Below, in pieces: positions 50,764-59,647 of a stretch of DNA of 64,000 nt. Origin of the DNA: JAAYCI01 sp964370045 (lineage in GTDB: Bacteria; Bacillota; Clostridia; Oscillospirales; Ruminococcaceae); NCBI GenBank assembly GCA_964370045.1, contig CAYJGZ010000001.1, positions 62,001-126,000 on the forward strand. Direction: 5' to 3'. How positions within the stretch are numbered: position 1 is the stretch's first letter; the number at the start of each line of letters is the position of its first letter. The translations under genes were made by a program, and so were the position numbers. The notes beneath the pieces were generated by a model. It saw only the letters and a list, made by a program, of their open reading frames with translations. It had not been told where the DNA came from and did no database searches.

Positions 50764-52783
50764 TTTGAGGTTCCTCCTGAATTTTATAATACTTTGTATG
50801 AATTCCAAAGGGGTTGAACTTGCGTCCGCCACCCTCATAGAATTTGCCGAAAAGTTCCACGAACTCAAGACGGTTCGAGTGAACGTATGCGCCCAGCACG
50901 TTTATGCCAAAGTTGAGCGCCTGACCAAGTGCGAAGATGATTAAAAATGCGATGAAGCCCACAACGCCGCCGCCGACCATAACACCCATGGAGTTGATAA
51001 CCGTGGCGATAACGCCCGTGGCAAGACCCAGCGCCAAAAGGCGAGAGTAGGACAGAATGTCGCCCAGCCAGCCTGCGAGCACGTTGTAAAGTGCGTACGC
51101 ACCCTTTAGGATGCGCTTGAACCAGTTTTTGCTCTCGCGGCCGCCTGTCAAAAGCACGCCAAACACGCCGATACCGCTAAATGCGAAGCAAAGAGTGGTC
51201 ACGATTTCGGGCAGGGGCAGACGGAAGCCGGACATGCCCTCGAAGATTTCGCTGCCCATGAGCGCAAGAATGAGCGGATAGACTGCAAGCAGTGGGAACA
51301 CCACATCCATTACGATGGTGCTAAACTGCTTTAGCCTTGCGAGCGAGATGGCCTTTAGCACCATGCCCATGCTCAGGTGTATGATGCCAAGCCCAAGGCA
51401 GAACATCAGCAGTGTCATCGGGTTTTCCATGGGGTTCAGCCAAAGGGGACGAATGAACACCGCACCGCCGAAGAAGCTCTCGGTGACAACGGGTATGGCA
51501 TCGCCAAAGTAACTGCCGAACATGACACCCCAGAACACCGTTGAAACACCACACCAAAAGAACAATCCGATGTTTCTGCGCCAGTTTGGCTCCATGTTTT
51601 TCTTTACGAGTAGCAAAATCCCGCACACGGCGGCCATGATGAGGCCGTAGCCCGCATCCGAAAACATGAGGCCGAACATGAAGTAGTAGAAAATACTCAT
51701 GACGAAGGTTGGGTCGATGTCCTCCTTGCCGGGCAGGCTGTAGTTTTCCAGCACTGTTTCGCCCGGGCTTACGAAGGAGCTGTTTTGCAAAAGCACCGGC
51801 ACATCGTCCGAACGCTCCACAGGCTGGGTGCTCACCGAGCAGGTGAACGTCTTGTCCAGCTCTGTCGAAAGCGTCTGCGCATACTTTGCGGGAACGTATC
51901 CGCTTAGCGCAAACACATGCTTAGACTGCGCAAGGTGCTCGATGACATCGTACTTTTCGGCACGCATTGTCATGTGGTCCTGCAGGTAGCGGATGTCCGA
52001 TACCCGACTTAGATAGTCCTTGATTTCGGTCTTAGCGCCCTCGATGGCATCGTTAGCCTTCTTGATGCGCTGTGTAAGTTGCGCCTCCTTGTCGGAGGGA
52101 AGCTTTGAGGACATAAACGACGGACGGCTAAAGCCCATCGAGCGAAGCGCCTCCTCCGCAATTTCAGCATCGCTTTTCAGGCACAAAAGCGTGAAGCAGG
52201 TTTGCTCTTTACTGCTGTGAATAAGCTGTAAATGAGACTTTTCAAGGCCCGGGGCTGCGGCGGCCAGCTGCTGAATCAGGCTGTCCTGCGTGTGCTCGTC
52301 CTCGATGCTTCCCACGAAGAAAGCGGTTTTTTTGGTGCCCTTCCATATGAGCGGTACCGAAAGGCTCATCCAGGGCTTTAGCGCCTCGATTTGCGCATCA
52401 TAGCGCAAAATGTCCGCCTTACCCTCGCTTATCTCCCTGTCCAGCTGAACAACGCGTTGAGCGGCTCTCAGCACCTCTTCACGCTGCTTTGCAAACTCGG
52501 CGTCTTTTTTTACATCCACGCCGGTGCGCCCATCCAAGAAGGATAGAAACGATGACTTTTCGCTTGAGTACTCCGCTAAAATTTCAAGTGCTCTTTGGGC
52601 GGTTTCGGCGTTTTTTTCAAGCAATGTTCGGGCGGAGGATGTGTCCATTGTTTTGAACACGTCGTCCTGCTGTTCAGCATCGCTCACTTCTACTATTCCG
52701 CGTCGTTGCAGCAGCTCTAATATTGCCTTTCTGTCCCGCTTCATCGCAAGCAGATGAATACGTTCCATTTGAAGCACAGCCAT
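50747..52783 (-). CDS. ntpI: V-type ATPase subunit I (stator a-subunit)
   Basis: A 678-residue stator subunit: cytoplasmic coiled-coil half (about 1-330) and a membrane half with about seven to eight helices starting FVMSIFYYFMFGLMFSDAGYGLI (key FYxxxFGxMxxDxGYG). The essential arginine lies in ILSYSRLLALGLATG. The gene overlaps ntpK. A family 2 element separates it from the first gene of the operon. Confidence 0.95.
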   Translation of the reverse strand: MAVLQMERIHLLAMKRDRKAILELLQRRGIVEVSDAEQQDDVFKTMDTSSARTLLEKNAETAQRALEILAEYSSEKSSFLSFLDGRTGVDVKKDAEFAKQREEVLRAAQRVVQLDREISEGKADILRYDAQIEALKPWMSLSVPLIWKGTKKTAFFVGSIEDEHTQDSLIQQLAAAAPGLEKSHLQLIHSSKEQTCFTLLCLKSDAEIAEEALRSMGFSRPSFMSSKLPSDKEAQLTQRIKKANDAIEGAKTEIKDYLSRVSDIRYLQDHMTMRAEKYDVIEHLAQSKHVFALSGYVPAKYAQTLSTELDKTFTCSVSTQPVERSDDVPVLLQNSSFVSPGETVLENYSLPGKEDIDPTFVMSIFYYFMFGLMFSDAGYGLIMAAVCGILLLVKKNMEPNWRRNIGLFFWCGVSTVFWGVMFGSYFGDAIPVVTESFFGGAVFIRPLWLNPMENPMTLLMFCLGLGIIHLSMGMVLKAISLARLKQFSTIVMDVVFPLLAVYPLILALMGSEIFEGMSGFRLPLPEIVTTLCFAFSGIGVFGVLLTGGRESKNWFKRILKGAYALYNVLAGWLGDILSYSRLLALGLATGVIATVINSMGVMVGGGVVGFIAFLIIFALGQALNFGINVLGAYVHSNRLEFVELFGKFYEGGGRKFNPFGIHTKYYKIQEEPQNGTMV

Positions 52784-52828
52784 AGCTTGGTAAATCCCAC
52801 CTTTCCTAAGGTATTTTCAGCGCATTTA

Positions 52829-52937
52829 GATAGTGTCGTTATGGGCCTGAACCGAGCAGATTTTGAGTAATTTTTTCGCAAGACAAGGTGGAAAAATTGC
52901 CAAAATATGCCGGCCGAACACTCGTGACGGCACTATC
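52829..52937. repeat. Family 2 TA-target miniature element, copy 2 (short)
   Basis: Ends GATAGTGTCGTTATG and GACGGCACTATC, flanked by TA on both sides (52827-52828 and 52938-52939), a target-site duplication. The right TA and the first element base form the stop codon TAG of the upstream coiled-coil subunit. 109 bp; lacks the internal segment of the longer copies. Confidence 0.82.
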
Positions 52938-53245
52938 TATGCCAGCGCCTGCAGAATCATCTGTACTGCCTTGTCCTGTGAGGCATGAGCCTTTTGCTCA
53001 AGCTGTGTAAGCTCGCCCGAAAGCTCTGCCAAAGCATCTTTCAGAATGCCTTGGTTTTGCTCCTGCGCCGCAGCCACCTGCTCGGCCGCCTTGGCCTGTG
53101 CCCCATCCTGTGCATCTTGGGAAAGTTGTGCCGCCTTACTTTGAGCGTCCTCTGCGATTTCTCCGGCTTTTTGCGCCGCACTGCGTAGCAGCTGCTCTGC
53201 GGTGGTTTCGGCCGTGCGGACTCTTTCGATAGAATTGTCTGCCAA
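52937..53245 (-). CDS. ntpF: V-type ATPase small stalk subunit (G/H-type coiled coil)
   Basis: First gene of the operon. The 102-residue protein is one Ala/Glu/Gln-rich coiled coil (AEQLLRSAAQKAGEIAEDAQSKA), as in subunit G/H of archaeal-type ATPases (NtpF of Enterococcus), partner of subunit E. The start is TTG at 53245 with AGGTG six bases upstream. The stop codon is built at the edge of a family 2 element, so the original C-terminus may have been slightly different. Confidence 0.85.
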   Translation of the reverse strand: MADNSIERVRTAETTAEQLLRSAAQKAGEIAEDAQSKAAQLSQDAQDGAQAKAAEQVAAAQEQNQGILKDALAELSGELTQLEQKAHASQDKAVQMILQALA

Positions 53246-53654
53246 ATTATCACCTCGATTCAGATGTGCGAAGATAGTGAGAGCTTTTTTGGAAAATTTG
53301 GAACAAAATGGCGGTACAAATTAAACTCACTTTGGGCGCTACAAACCGTAGCAGGCAAACCCTATCGCAAAAATAAATGCGAAGCGTTCGAGCAATGCAG
53401 TAAACCTTCGTGGGTAAGCAATTTTAATGCTTTACCAGCACGTTGAAATACACCGCCTAAACACACGGAGTTGCTTGTGTATTTTCGCCCGATTGTGACA
53501 AGTTTATTTTAACAAATAAGATGTAGATAAACAATACTTAATGTGTGTATTTTGTGAAAACAAATTAGTGTTTGTGAAAAACCGCACAAAACTTATAACA
53601 ATTGTGGTGAAAAAACGACATTTTATCGTAAAGCAACTTTGAAGAAGTGATTGA
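53246..53654 (-). other. Long 5' leader of the V-ATPase operon
   Basis: About 400 gene-free bases between the predicted promoter and the first ATPase gene. AT-rich, without a strong hairpin or a riboswitch that I recognise. Confidence 0.4.
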
Positions 53655-53684
53655 ATGATACCATAAAAAATAGCGGTGTGTCAA
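53655..53684 (-). promoter_or_regulatory. Sigma-A promoter of the V-ATPase operon
   Basis: On the minus strand TTGACA (53684-53679), 18 bases, TATCAT (53660-53655). Confidence 0.7.
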
Positions 53685-53901
53685 AATTCAGTAGAAGTAA
53701 TTTACCTCAAATGACCAAAATTAGTATTTGAGGAGGGCGTGATTTTGCGTAGAGGGGCGATTCGTACAAGGGGTAACTGCTGATTTTGTGAATATGCAAG
53801 GTTTTTCCTTCAAAATGATGGTGAATTTAGCGTAATAAGCAAAAATTTCTTTTGGGTGGCGAATGGGGATAAAATGAGTGGGCTTTTTGCGCCGAGAATG
53901 T

Positions 53902-53930
53902 TTGCAAGGTGAGCAAACAGATGTTATACT
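53902..53930 (+). promoter_or_regulatory. Sigma-A promoter of the transketolase pair
   Basis: TTGCAA (53902-53907), 17 bases, TATACT (53925-53930), about 90 bases before the start. Confidence 0.7.
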
Positions 53931-54018
53931 ATTAGGGCAAAAGCGTCGCAAAAAGTGGCCAAAGGCTGGGAGTGTACTTGCGGCGTACAGAGTATTTGAG
54001 GAAACCGGGGGATGCGAA

Positions 54019-54873
54019 TTGACACAACAGAAAAAGCAAGAACTACAGCGTACCGCATGTAAGGTGCGCAGGGGTATTGTGGATGCAATCCATGCCGCAA
54101 AGTCGGGGCATCCGGGGGGCAGCCTTGGGGCGGCCGAGATATTTACGTACTTGTACTTTGAGGAGATGAACATTGACCCAAAACAGCCCAAAAAGGCGGA
54201 TAGGGACAGGTTTGTGCTGTCCAAGGGGCACACGGCGCCGGGGCTGTATGCGGCGCTTGCGCACCGTGGCTTTTTTGAGCCGTCGGAGCTTTTGACACTG
54301 CGCAAAATAGGCAGCCGCCTGCAAGGTCACCCGAATATGGAGCTGACCCCGGGTGTGGACATGAGCACCGGCAGCCTTGGGCAGGGTGTTTCTGCGGCGT
54401 GCGGCATGGCGCTGGCAGGGCGTGTGACGGGCGATGACTACCGTGTGTACACGCTGTTGGGCGACGGCGAAATAGAGGAGGGCGAGTGCTGGGAGGCGTT
54501 TATGTATGCCGCCCACCACAAGCTGGACAACCTGTGCGTCATAATAGACGTAAATGGCCTGCAAATAGACGGCGCCACCGCCGATGTGATGAGCGCACAG
54601 CCCATTGATGCGAAGATGGCGGCGTTTGGCTTTGAGGTGTTTTGTGTGGATGGCAACGACTTTGAGGCGTTGGCAACTGCATTTGATGCCGCAAAAAAGG
54701 TCAAGGGCAAGCCGAGCGTCTTGGTGGCGAGCACGGTGAAGGGCAAGGGCGTGAGCTTTATGGAAAATGAGGCGGGCTGGCACGGCAAGGGGCCAAGCGA
54801 CGAAGAGCACGCAAAGGCCTGCGAAGAAATAGCGATGGTATGTAAAGAACTTGGGGGTGAGTGTGATGGCTAG
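54019..54873 (+). CDS. tktA: Transketolase, N-terminal (thiamine-diphosphate) subunit
   Basis: First half of a split transketolase, which moves two-carbon units in the non-oxidative pentose phosphate pathway. The 284-residue protein has SGHPGGSLGAAEI, LSKGHTAPGLYAAL, TGSLGQGVSAACGMAL and the ThDP motif GDGEIEEGECWEA...N (GDG-x-N fold). The start is TTG at 54019 after GGGGGA; upstream ATG/GTG options are out of frame or non-conserved. It overlaps the C-terminal subunit by eight bases, giving coupled translation. Confidence 0.93.
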   Translation: MTQQKKQELQRTACKVRRGIVDAIHAAKSGHPGGSLGAAEIFTYLYFEEMNIDPKQPKKADRDRFVLSKGHTAPGLYAALAHRGFFEPSELLTLRKIGSRLQGHPNMELTPGVDMSTGSLGQGVSAACGMALAGRVTGDDYRVYTLLGDGEIEEGECWEAFMYAAHHKLDNLCVIIDVNGLQIDGATADVMSAQPIDAKMAAFGFEVFCVDGNDFEALATAFDAAKKVKGKPSVLVASTVKGKGVSFMENEAGWHGKGPSDEEHAKACEEIAMVCKELGGECDG

Positions 54874-55813
54874 TACGACAAAAGGCGCAACACGTGAGGG
54901 ATACGGCAGGGCGCTTGCGGCACTTGGCTCACAGCACAAAAACGTGGTGGTGCTGGATGCGGACCTGTCCGAGTCCACAAAAACCGCCTACTTTGAAAAG
55001 GAACACCCCGAGCGTTTTTTTAACACTGGCATTGCGGAGGCGAACATGATGTGCGTGGCCGCAGGCATGGCCTCCTGTGGGCTTGTTCCGTTTGTGTCCA
55101 GCTTTGCGATGTTTGCCGCAGGCCGTGCGTTTGAGCAGGTGCGCAACTCCATAGGTTACACACGGCTGAATGTGAAAATAGGCGCAAGCCATGGCGGCAT
55201 CAGCGTGGGCGAGGATGGAGCCTCCCACCAGTGCTGTGAAGATTTTGCGCTGATGCGCAGTATTCCGGGCATGGTGGTGCTGAGCCCTGCTGACGATGCA
55301 GAGGTGAAAGCGATGGTGAAAGCCGCATATCACCACAACGGGCCTGTGTACATGCGCCTTGGTAGAATGCCCGTGCCGGCCGTGCATGAGAGCGAAGACT
55401 ATGGCTTTGAGATAGGTAAAGGTGAGGTGCTGTGCGAGGGCAAGGACATTGCCATCATCGCAACGGGCATCATGGTAGCACCTGCGCTTGAGGCGGCACA
55501 GCGCCTGGCACAGCAGAATATCAGCGCACGAGTGATAAACATAGCCACCATAAAGCCGCTGGACGAGGAGCTGGTGCTGAAAGCTGCGAGGGAGTGCGGG
55601 TGTATCCTCACGGTGGAGGAGCACAGCATCATAGGCGGCCTTGGGGAGGCGGTGTGCTCGCTGACGGCACAGCACCACCCTGCAAGGGTGCAAAGGCTGG
55701 GCGTGAAGGATGTGTTTGGGCACTCGGGCCCTGCGGCGGAATTGCTGAAGGAGTTTGGCCTTACCGCAGAGGGGATTTGCGACGAAGCTACGGCGCTTGT
55801 GAAGGGTGTGTAG
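54866..55813 (+). CDS. tktB: Transketolase, C-terminal subunit
   Basis: Second half of the split enzyme (pyrimidine-binding plus C-domain), 315 residues. FNTGIAEANMMCVAAGMA carries the glutamate that activates ThDP; KIGASHGGISVGEDGASHQCCED and the C-terminal VEEHSIIGGLG are typical. The two-subunit form is common in Clostridia and archaea. It ends at a bidirectional terminator. Confidence 0.93.
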   Translation: MASTTKGATREGYGRALAALGSQHKNVVVLDADLSESTKTAYFEKEHPERFFNTGIAEANMMCVAAGMASCGLVPFVSSFAMFAAGRAFEQVRNSIGYTRLNVKIGASHGGISVGEDGASHQCCEDFALMRSIPGMVVLSPADDAEVKAMVKAAYHHNGPVYMRLGRMPVPAVHESEDYGFEIGKGEVLCEGKDIAIIATGIMVAPALEAAQRLAQQNISARVINIATIKPLDEELVLKAARECGCILTVEEHSIIGGLGEAVCSLTAQHHPARVQRLGVKDVFGHSGPAAELLKEFGLTAEGICDEATALVKGV

Positions 55814-55855
55814 CAAAGGCTGTGCCCACAGGTGTGTGGCATAAGTTGAACAATA

Positions 55856-55910
55856 AAATAAAAACGGCGGACTTCCCAAAAAGCATTGGGCGGCTCGCCG
55901 TTTTATTTTT
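55856..55910. terminator. Bidirectional terminator after the transketolase pair
   Basis: AAAACGGCG (55861-55869) pairs with CGCCGTTTT (55896-55904), and an inner CCCAA/TTGGG pairing is present. It is flanked by A-rich and T-rich tracts. Confidence 0.8.
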
Positions 55911-55922
55911 GTGTTTGTTAAA

Positions 55923-55950
55923 AATGGGAGTGGACACATAGAGGTGATTT
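55923..55950. repeat. Solo end of a family 1 element
   Basis: GGGAGTGGACACATAGAGGT plus GATTT: only one terminal motif of the family, with no central hairpin following. A remnant or deletion product. Confidence 0.65.
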
Positions 55951-55987
55951 GATGGCAAAGGGGTCAAAAAACTTTGCCCAGCAAAAA

Positions 55988-57316
55988 TCACACGCCGTGC
56001 AAATGCGTGCCGTTTTTGTCGGAGAGTGCGTGTATAAGTGGCGGTACATTCGGCTTTTCCTGTGTGATGTGCACAGCGTTCAGCAGTGCCGCCTCGCCCT
56101 CGGCCGCACGCTGTTTGTCGCAGGTGTACAGCCGTGCTATGGCATCCCCCTCGCTTAGCGCATCGCCCGTCTTTTTCAGCAGGACGATGCCCGCCGAGTG
56201 GTCTATGACATCCTCCTTTGTGCGCCTGCCTGCGCCCAGCAAAAGAGCGCAAGTGCCCACAAGCCCTGTGTCCATACCGCCGATGTATCCCGAGCTTTTT
56301 GCATACACGGTGTGGCACACGGCTGGCTTTTTGAATAGCGAGGGGTCTTTTAGCACAGCGGCATCTCCGCCCTGCGCCGTGACCATTTGGCACAGCTTTT
56401 CAAATGCACTGCCGCTGAAAAGTGCCTGCTTTGCGAGCGCAAGGCAGGTGTCATAGTCGCCCTTGTCGCACAAAATCAGCATGTTGGCGGCAAGCTCAAG
56501 GCAAAGCTGTGTCAAGTCCGCAGGGCCGTTGCCCCTTAGCGTTTGCACTGCTTCGCTCACCTCAAGGCTGTTGCCCACGCAAAAGCCGAGCGGCACGTCC
56601 ATGCTTGTGATAAGCGCCGCCGTCCTGCGGCCGTTATGTTCGCCTATGGCTACCATTGCACTTGCAAGCTTTATGGCGTCCTGAGCTGTGTGCATGAAAG
56701 CGCCACTGCCGTACTTTACGTCCAAGAGAATACTGCGGCTGCCTGCCGCAAGCTTTTTGCTCATGATGCTGGAGGCAATGAGCGGAAGGCTTTCCACCGT
56801 TGCGGTGACATCACGCAGTGCGTATATTTTTTTGTCGGCGGGGGCGAGGTTGCCGCTTTGGCCCACCACCGCAATGCCGATGCTCTTTACCTGCTCAAAA
56901 AATTCACGCTCGCTAAGCTCGGTGCGAAGGCCGGGGATGGACTCAAGCTTGTCCACCGTGCCGCCCGTGTGGCCAAGGCCTCTGCCGCTCATCTTGGCGA
57001 TATTCACCCCGCACGCTGCCACGATGGGAGCGCATATCAGCGTGGTTTTATCCCCCACGCCGCCTGTGGAATGCTTGTCCGCTGTAAGCCCACCGATGGG
57101 CGAGAGGTCCACCACATCGCCGCTGTGCGCCATGCAGTGGGTGAGCGCCGCAGTCTCTGCATCGTTCATGCCACGCAGGTACACCGCCATCAAAAATGCC
57201 GCCATCTGGTAGTCGGGCACATCGCCCTTTGTGAAGCCATCCACCAAAAAGGCAATCTCTTCGGCACTTAGCGAGCCGCCATCACGTTTTTTTGCGATAA
57301 TATCGTAGGTAAGCAT
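55988..57316 (-). CDS. pdp: Pyrimidine-nucleoside phosphorylase
   Basis: Phosphorolysis of uridine/thymidine for salvage. The 442-residue protein has the family signature SGRGLGHTGGTVDKLESI, the N-terminal YDIIAKKRDGGSLSAEEI, the phosphate loop KHSTGGVGDKTT and the catalytic DVKYGSGAFM lysine region. Length fits Pdp better than thymidine-specific DeoA, but the two are close. It lies beside transketolase and cyclo-ligase genes without an obvious operon. Confidence 0.92.
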   Translation of the reverse strand: MLTYDIIAKKRDGGSLSAEEIAFLVDGFTKGDVPDYQMAAFLMAVYLRGMNDAETAALTHCMAHSGDVVDLSPIGGLTADKHSTGGVGDKTTLICAPIVAACGVNIAKMSGRGLGHTGGTVDKLESIPGLRTELSEREFFEQVKSIGIAVVGQSGNLAPADKKIYALRDVTATVESLPLIASSIMSKKLAAGSRSILLDVKYGSGAFMHTAQDAIKLASAMVAIGEHNGRRTAALITSMDVPLGFCVGNSLEVSEAVQTLRGNGPADLTQLCLELAANMLILCDKGDYDTCLALAKQALFSGSAFEKLCQMVTAQGGDAAVLKDPSLFKKPAVCHTVYAKSSGYIGGMDTGLVGTCALLLGAGRRTKEDVIDHSAGIVLLKKTGDALSEGDAIARLYTCDKQRAAEGEAALLNAVHITQEKPNVPPLIHALSDKNGTHLHGV

Positions 57317-57344
57317 ATTTTTCTCCTTTGGGAAATAAAAGCCT

Positions 57345-57450
57345 CTTTGGGTGTGGACAAAAACGTAGGTTTGATTTCTTTAGTATATCCCCTCGCCTGC
57401 GGCGGGGGGATATACTGCATTCTTCTCGCACTTAACGTACAAATTACTTT
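57345..57450. repeat. Family 1 palindromic element (between pdp and fcl)
   Basis: Stem AGTATATCCCCTCGCC (57383-57398) with GGCGGGGGGATATACT (57402-57417) around TGC; left end GGGTGTGGACAAAAACG; right part CTTAACGTAC. Confidence 0.83.
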
Positions 57451-57462
57451 TATAGTTACTAT

Positions 57463-58023
57463 CTAAAAGTGATAAAGCTTCTCCTCCGTTAAAATCATCG
57501 GCAGGGGCACATCCATCTCATCAAAGGGGAGCTGCTCGTACATCAGCGCCTCTCGGCAGATGCACACGAGCGGCGCTTTTGTTTTTTTCAAAAAGCGGTC
57601 GTAGTAGCCGCCGCCCCTGCCAAGGCGCATACCCTTTTTGTCGGTGGCAACGCAGGGCGCTACGATAAAATCTATCTCGTTTAGGGGGACTATCGGCGCA
57701 TCCTGCGCAGGCTCTAAAAGACCCATGGAGGTTTTTTGCAGGGCGTTTAGCGAAAAAATCTCCCTCGCCTGCATTATGCCATCGCCAAGGCACAGCGGCA
57801 CGCACACACGCTTGCCCTTTTGCAGTGCGGTTTCTATCATGGTGTGGGTGTGCGGCTCTCTGCCCACGCTTATGTAAATAAACATCATCGTAGCGGCGGA
57901 AAACTCGGGCATGGCAAGCAGGCTGTTTGTTATCTGCTCATCCGATGAGCTTAGATATTCGGGCGTGAAATTTTTCACTTTTTGCTTTACTTCACGGCGC
58001 AGGTTTGCTTTGAGTGTTTGCAT
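57463..58023 (-). CDS. 5-formyltetrahydrofolate cyclo-ligase
   Basis: Converts 5-formyl-THF to methenyl-THF with ATP, feeding the folates used by PurN and PurH'. The 186-residue protein begins KANLRREVKQKVKNF and has the family motifs FIYISVGREPHT, PLCLGDGIMQAREI (P-loop-like segment), DFIVAPCVATDKKGMRLGRGGGYYDRFL (key GxxLGxGxGYYDR) and DVPLPMIL. GAAAGGA precedes the ATG. Confidence 0.93.
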   Translation of the reverse strand: MQTLKANLRREVKQKVKNFTPEYLSSSDEQITNSLLAMPEFSAATMMFIYISVGREPHTHTMIETALQKGKRVCVPLCLGDGIMQAREIFSLNALQKTSMGLLEPAQDAPIVPLNEIDFIVAPCVATDKKGMRLGRGGGYYDRFLKKTKAPLVCICREALMYEQLPFDEMDVPLPMILTEEKLYHF

Positions 58024-58091
58024 GGGATTCCTTTCGTGTGTAGGTTCTTTAGGTGGATAATGTACTATAAAATTATTATAGCATAATTTGA

Positions 58092-58224
58092 GGAGAATGG
58101 AGAATGGAGAATGGAGAATTGGGAATTGAGAATTAGGAATTGAGAATTAGGAATTGGGAATTAAGAATTGAGAATTGAGAATTAAGAATTGAGAATTAGG
58201 AATTGGGAATTAGGAATTAGGAAT
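58092..58224. repeat. Tandem array of nineteen 7-bp units
   Basis: Nineteen consecutive heptamers without a single insertion or deletion (133 bp). The first four read GGAGAAT and the rest TNRGAAT (TGAGAAT, TAGGAAT, TGGGAAT, TAAGAAT). Variation is confined to the second and third positions of the unit. It lies between the cyclo-ligase start and the malic enzyme terminator. Confidence 0.92.
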
Positions 58225-58245
58225 GGGGAAGCTTTATCGGAAAAT

Positions 58246-58282
58246 AAAAAAGCCCTGCCCGATTTTGCACGGGCAGAGCTTT
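58246..58282 (-). terminator. Intrinsic terminator of the malic enzyme gene
   Basis: On the minus strand AGCTCTGCCC (58280-58271) pairs with GGGCAGGGCT (58260-58251), followed by TTTTT. Confidence 0.88.
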
Positions 58283-58317
58283 CAGTAAAGCGCATGTGCG
58301 CTTTGTAAGTAAGGGGA

Positions 58318-59496
58318 TTAGTCGCGAGCAACGCCGCTCTTGCGGGCAGCATCTGCAACAGCCTTTGCAACAGCATCCTTAACACGGGGGTCGAATGCCT
58401 TGGGGATGATGTACTCTGCGGAAAGCTCCTCGTCCGACACAAGCTCTGCAATAGCGTAAGCCGCAGCAATCTTCATGTCGTCGTTGATGTCCGAAGCGTT
58501 AGCATCAAAAGTGCCACGGAACACGCCGGGGAAAGCCAGCACGTTGTTGATTTGGTTGGGGAAGTCGCTACGGCCGGTAGCCATAACAGCTGCGCCCGCT
58601 GCCTTTGCCTCATCCGGGAAGATTTCGGGAGTGGGGTTTGCGCAAGCAAACACGATAGCCTTGTCGGCCATGCTCGAAACCATCTCGGGGGTGATTGTGC
58701 CGGGGCCGGAAACACCGATGAACACGTCTGCACCCTTGATAACGTCCTGGATGCTGCCCTTCTTCATCAGCTTGTTGGAGATTCTTGCCATCTCCTCCTT
58801 CTCAGGGTTAAGGTTGTCACGTCCCTCGTAGATAGCGCCTGTACGGTCGCACATAACAACGTCCTTGAGGCCCAAAGCCATGAGCAGCTTGATGATAGCG
58901 ATACCCGAAGCGCCTGCGCCTGTGGTAACAACGCTGATTTCGTCCAGCTTTTTGCCCGTAACTTTAAGTGCGTTAATCATGCCTGCAAGTGTTACGATAG
59001 CTGTGCCGTGCTGGTCGTCGTGGAAGATGGGGATATCAACATCTTCACGTGCCTTCAGCTTGCGCTCGATTTCAAAGCAACGGGGAGCTGCGATGTCCTC
59101 GAGGTTGATGCCGCCGAAGCTACCTGCCAAAAGGGCGATGGTCTCAACGATGGTGTCAACGTCGGTGCTGCGAATGCACAAGGGGAATGCGTCCACGCCG
59201 CCGAACTCCTTGAACAAAACGCACTTGCCTTCCATAACGGGCATACCTGCCTCGGGGCCGATGTCGCCAAGGCCGAGAACAGCGGTGCCGTCTGTGATAA
59301 CAGCCACCATGTTGCCACGGCGGGTGAGTGTAAAGCTCTTGGAGTAGTCCTTGTTGATTTCAATGCAAGGCTGTGCAACACCGGGGGTGTAAGCAAGGGA
59401 GAGGGCCTCTGTGGTGTCTACCGGTGCACGGGAAACAACCTCAATTTTGCCCATCAGTTTTTCGTGCATTTTGAGTGATTCTGCTGCGTAATCCAT
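58318..59496 (-). CDS. Malic enzyme (malate to pyruvate)
   Basis: Oxidative decarboxylation of malate. The 392-residue short bacterial form has EALSLAYTPGVAQPC (catalytic tyrosine), VITDGTAVLGLGDIGPEAGMPVMEGK (key lysine), IFHDDQHGTAIV (metal aspartates) and the dinucleotide loop TTGAGASGIAI. ATG 59496 has AAGGA nine bases upstream; a longer frame to 59577 is non-conserved. It follows the LarA-type gene by 152 bases, in which a short hairpin (about 59617-59641) is the only structure. Cofactor preference is not evident. Confidence 0.95.
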   Translation of the reverse strand: MDYAAESLKMHEKLMGKIEVVSRAPVDTTEALSLAYTPGVAQPCIEINKDYSKSFTLTRRGNMVAVITDGTAVLGLGDIGPEAGMPVMEGKCVLFKEFGGVDAFPLCIRSTDVDTIVETIALLAGSFGGINLEDIAAPRCFEIERKLKAREDVDIPIFHDDQHGTAIVTLAGMINALKVTGKKLDEISVVTTGAGASGIAIIKLLMALGLKDVVMCDRTGAIYEGRDNLNPEKEEMARISNKLMKKGSIQDVIKGADVFIGVSGPGTITPEMVSSMADKAIVFACANPTPEIFPDEAKAAGAAVMATGRSDFPNQINNVLAFPGVFRGTFDANASDINDDMKIAAAYAIAELVSDEELSAEYIIPKAFDPRVKDAVAKAVADAARKSGVARD

Positions 59497-59647
59497 GTTA
59501 ATTAGTCCTTTCTTCATCATAATGATGTTTGTTGATAAGATGATATGTTCATGCGATGGGAATGGTACTTTTTGCATGAACGGCAGAGACCGATAAAAAA
59601 TTCACAAAACATGCGATAGTACGCCGTAATGGCATACTATGTGCAAG

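Noticed and set aside
58092..58224. CRISPR-like array
   Set aside because: Units are contiguous heptamers with no spacers, and no cas genes are present. The family 1 hairpins are also too far apart to be a CRISPR array.
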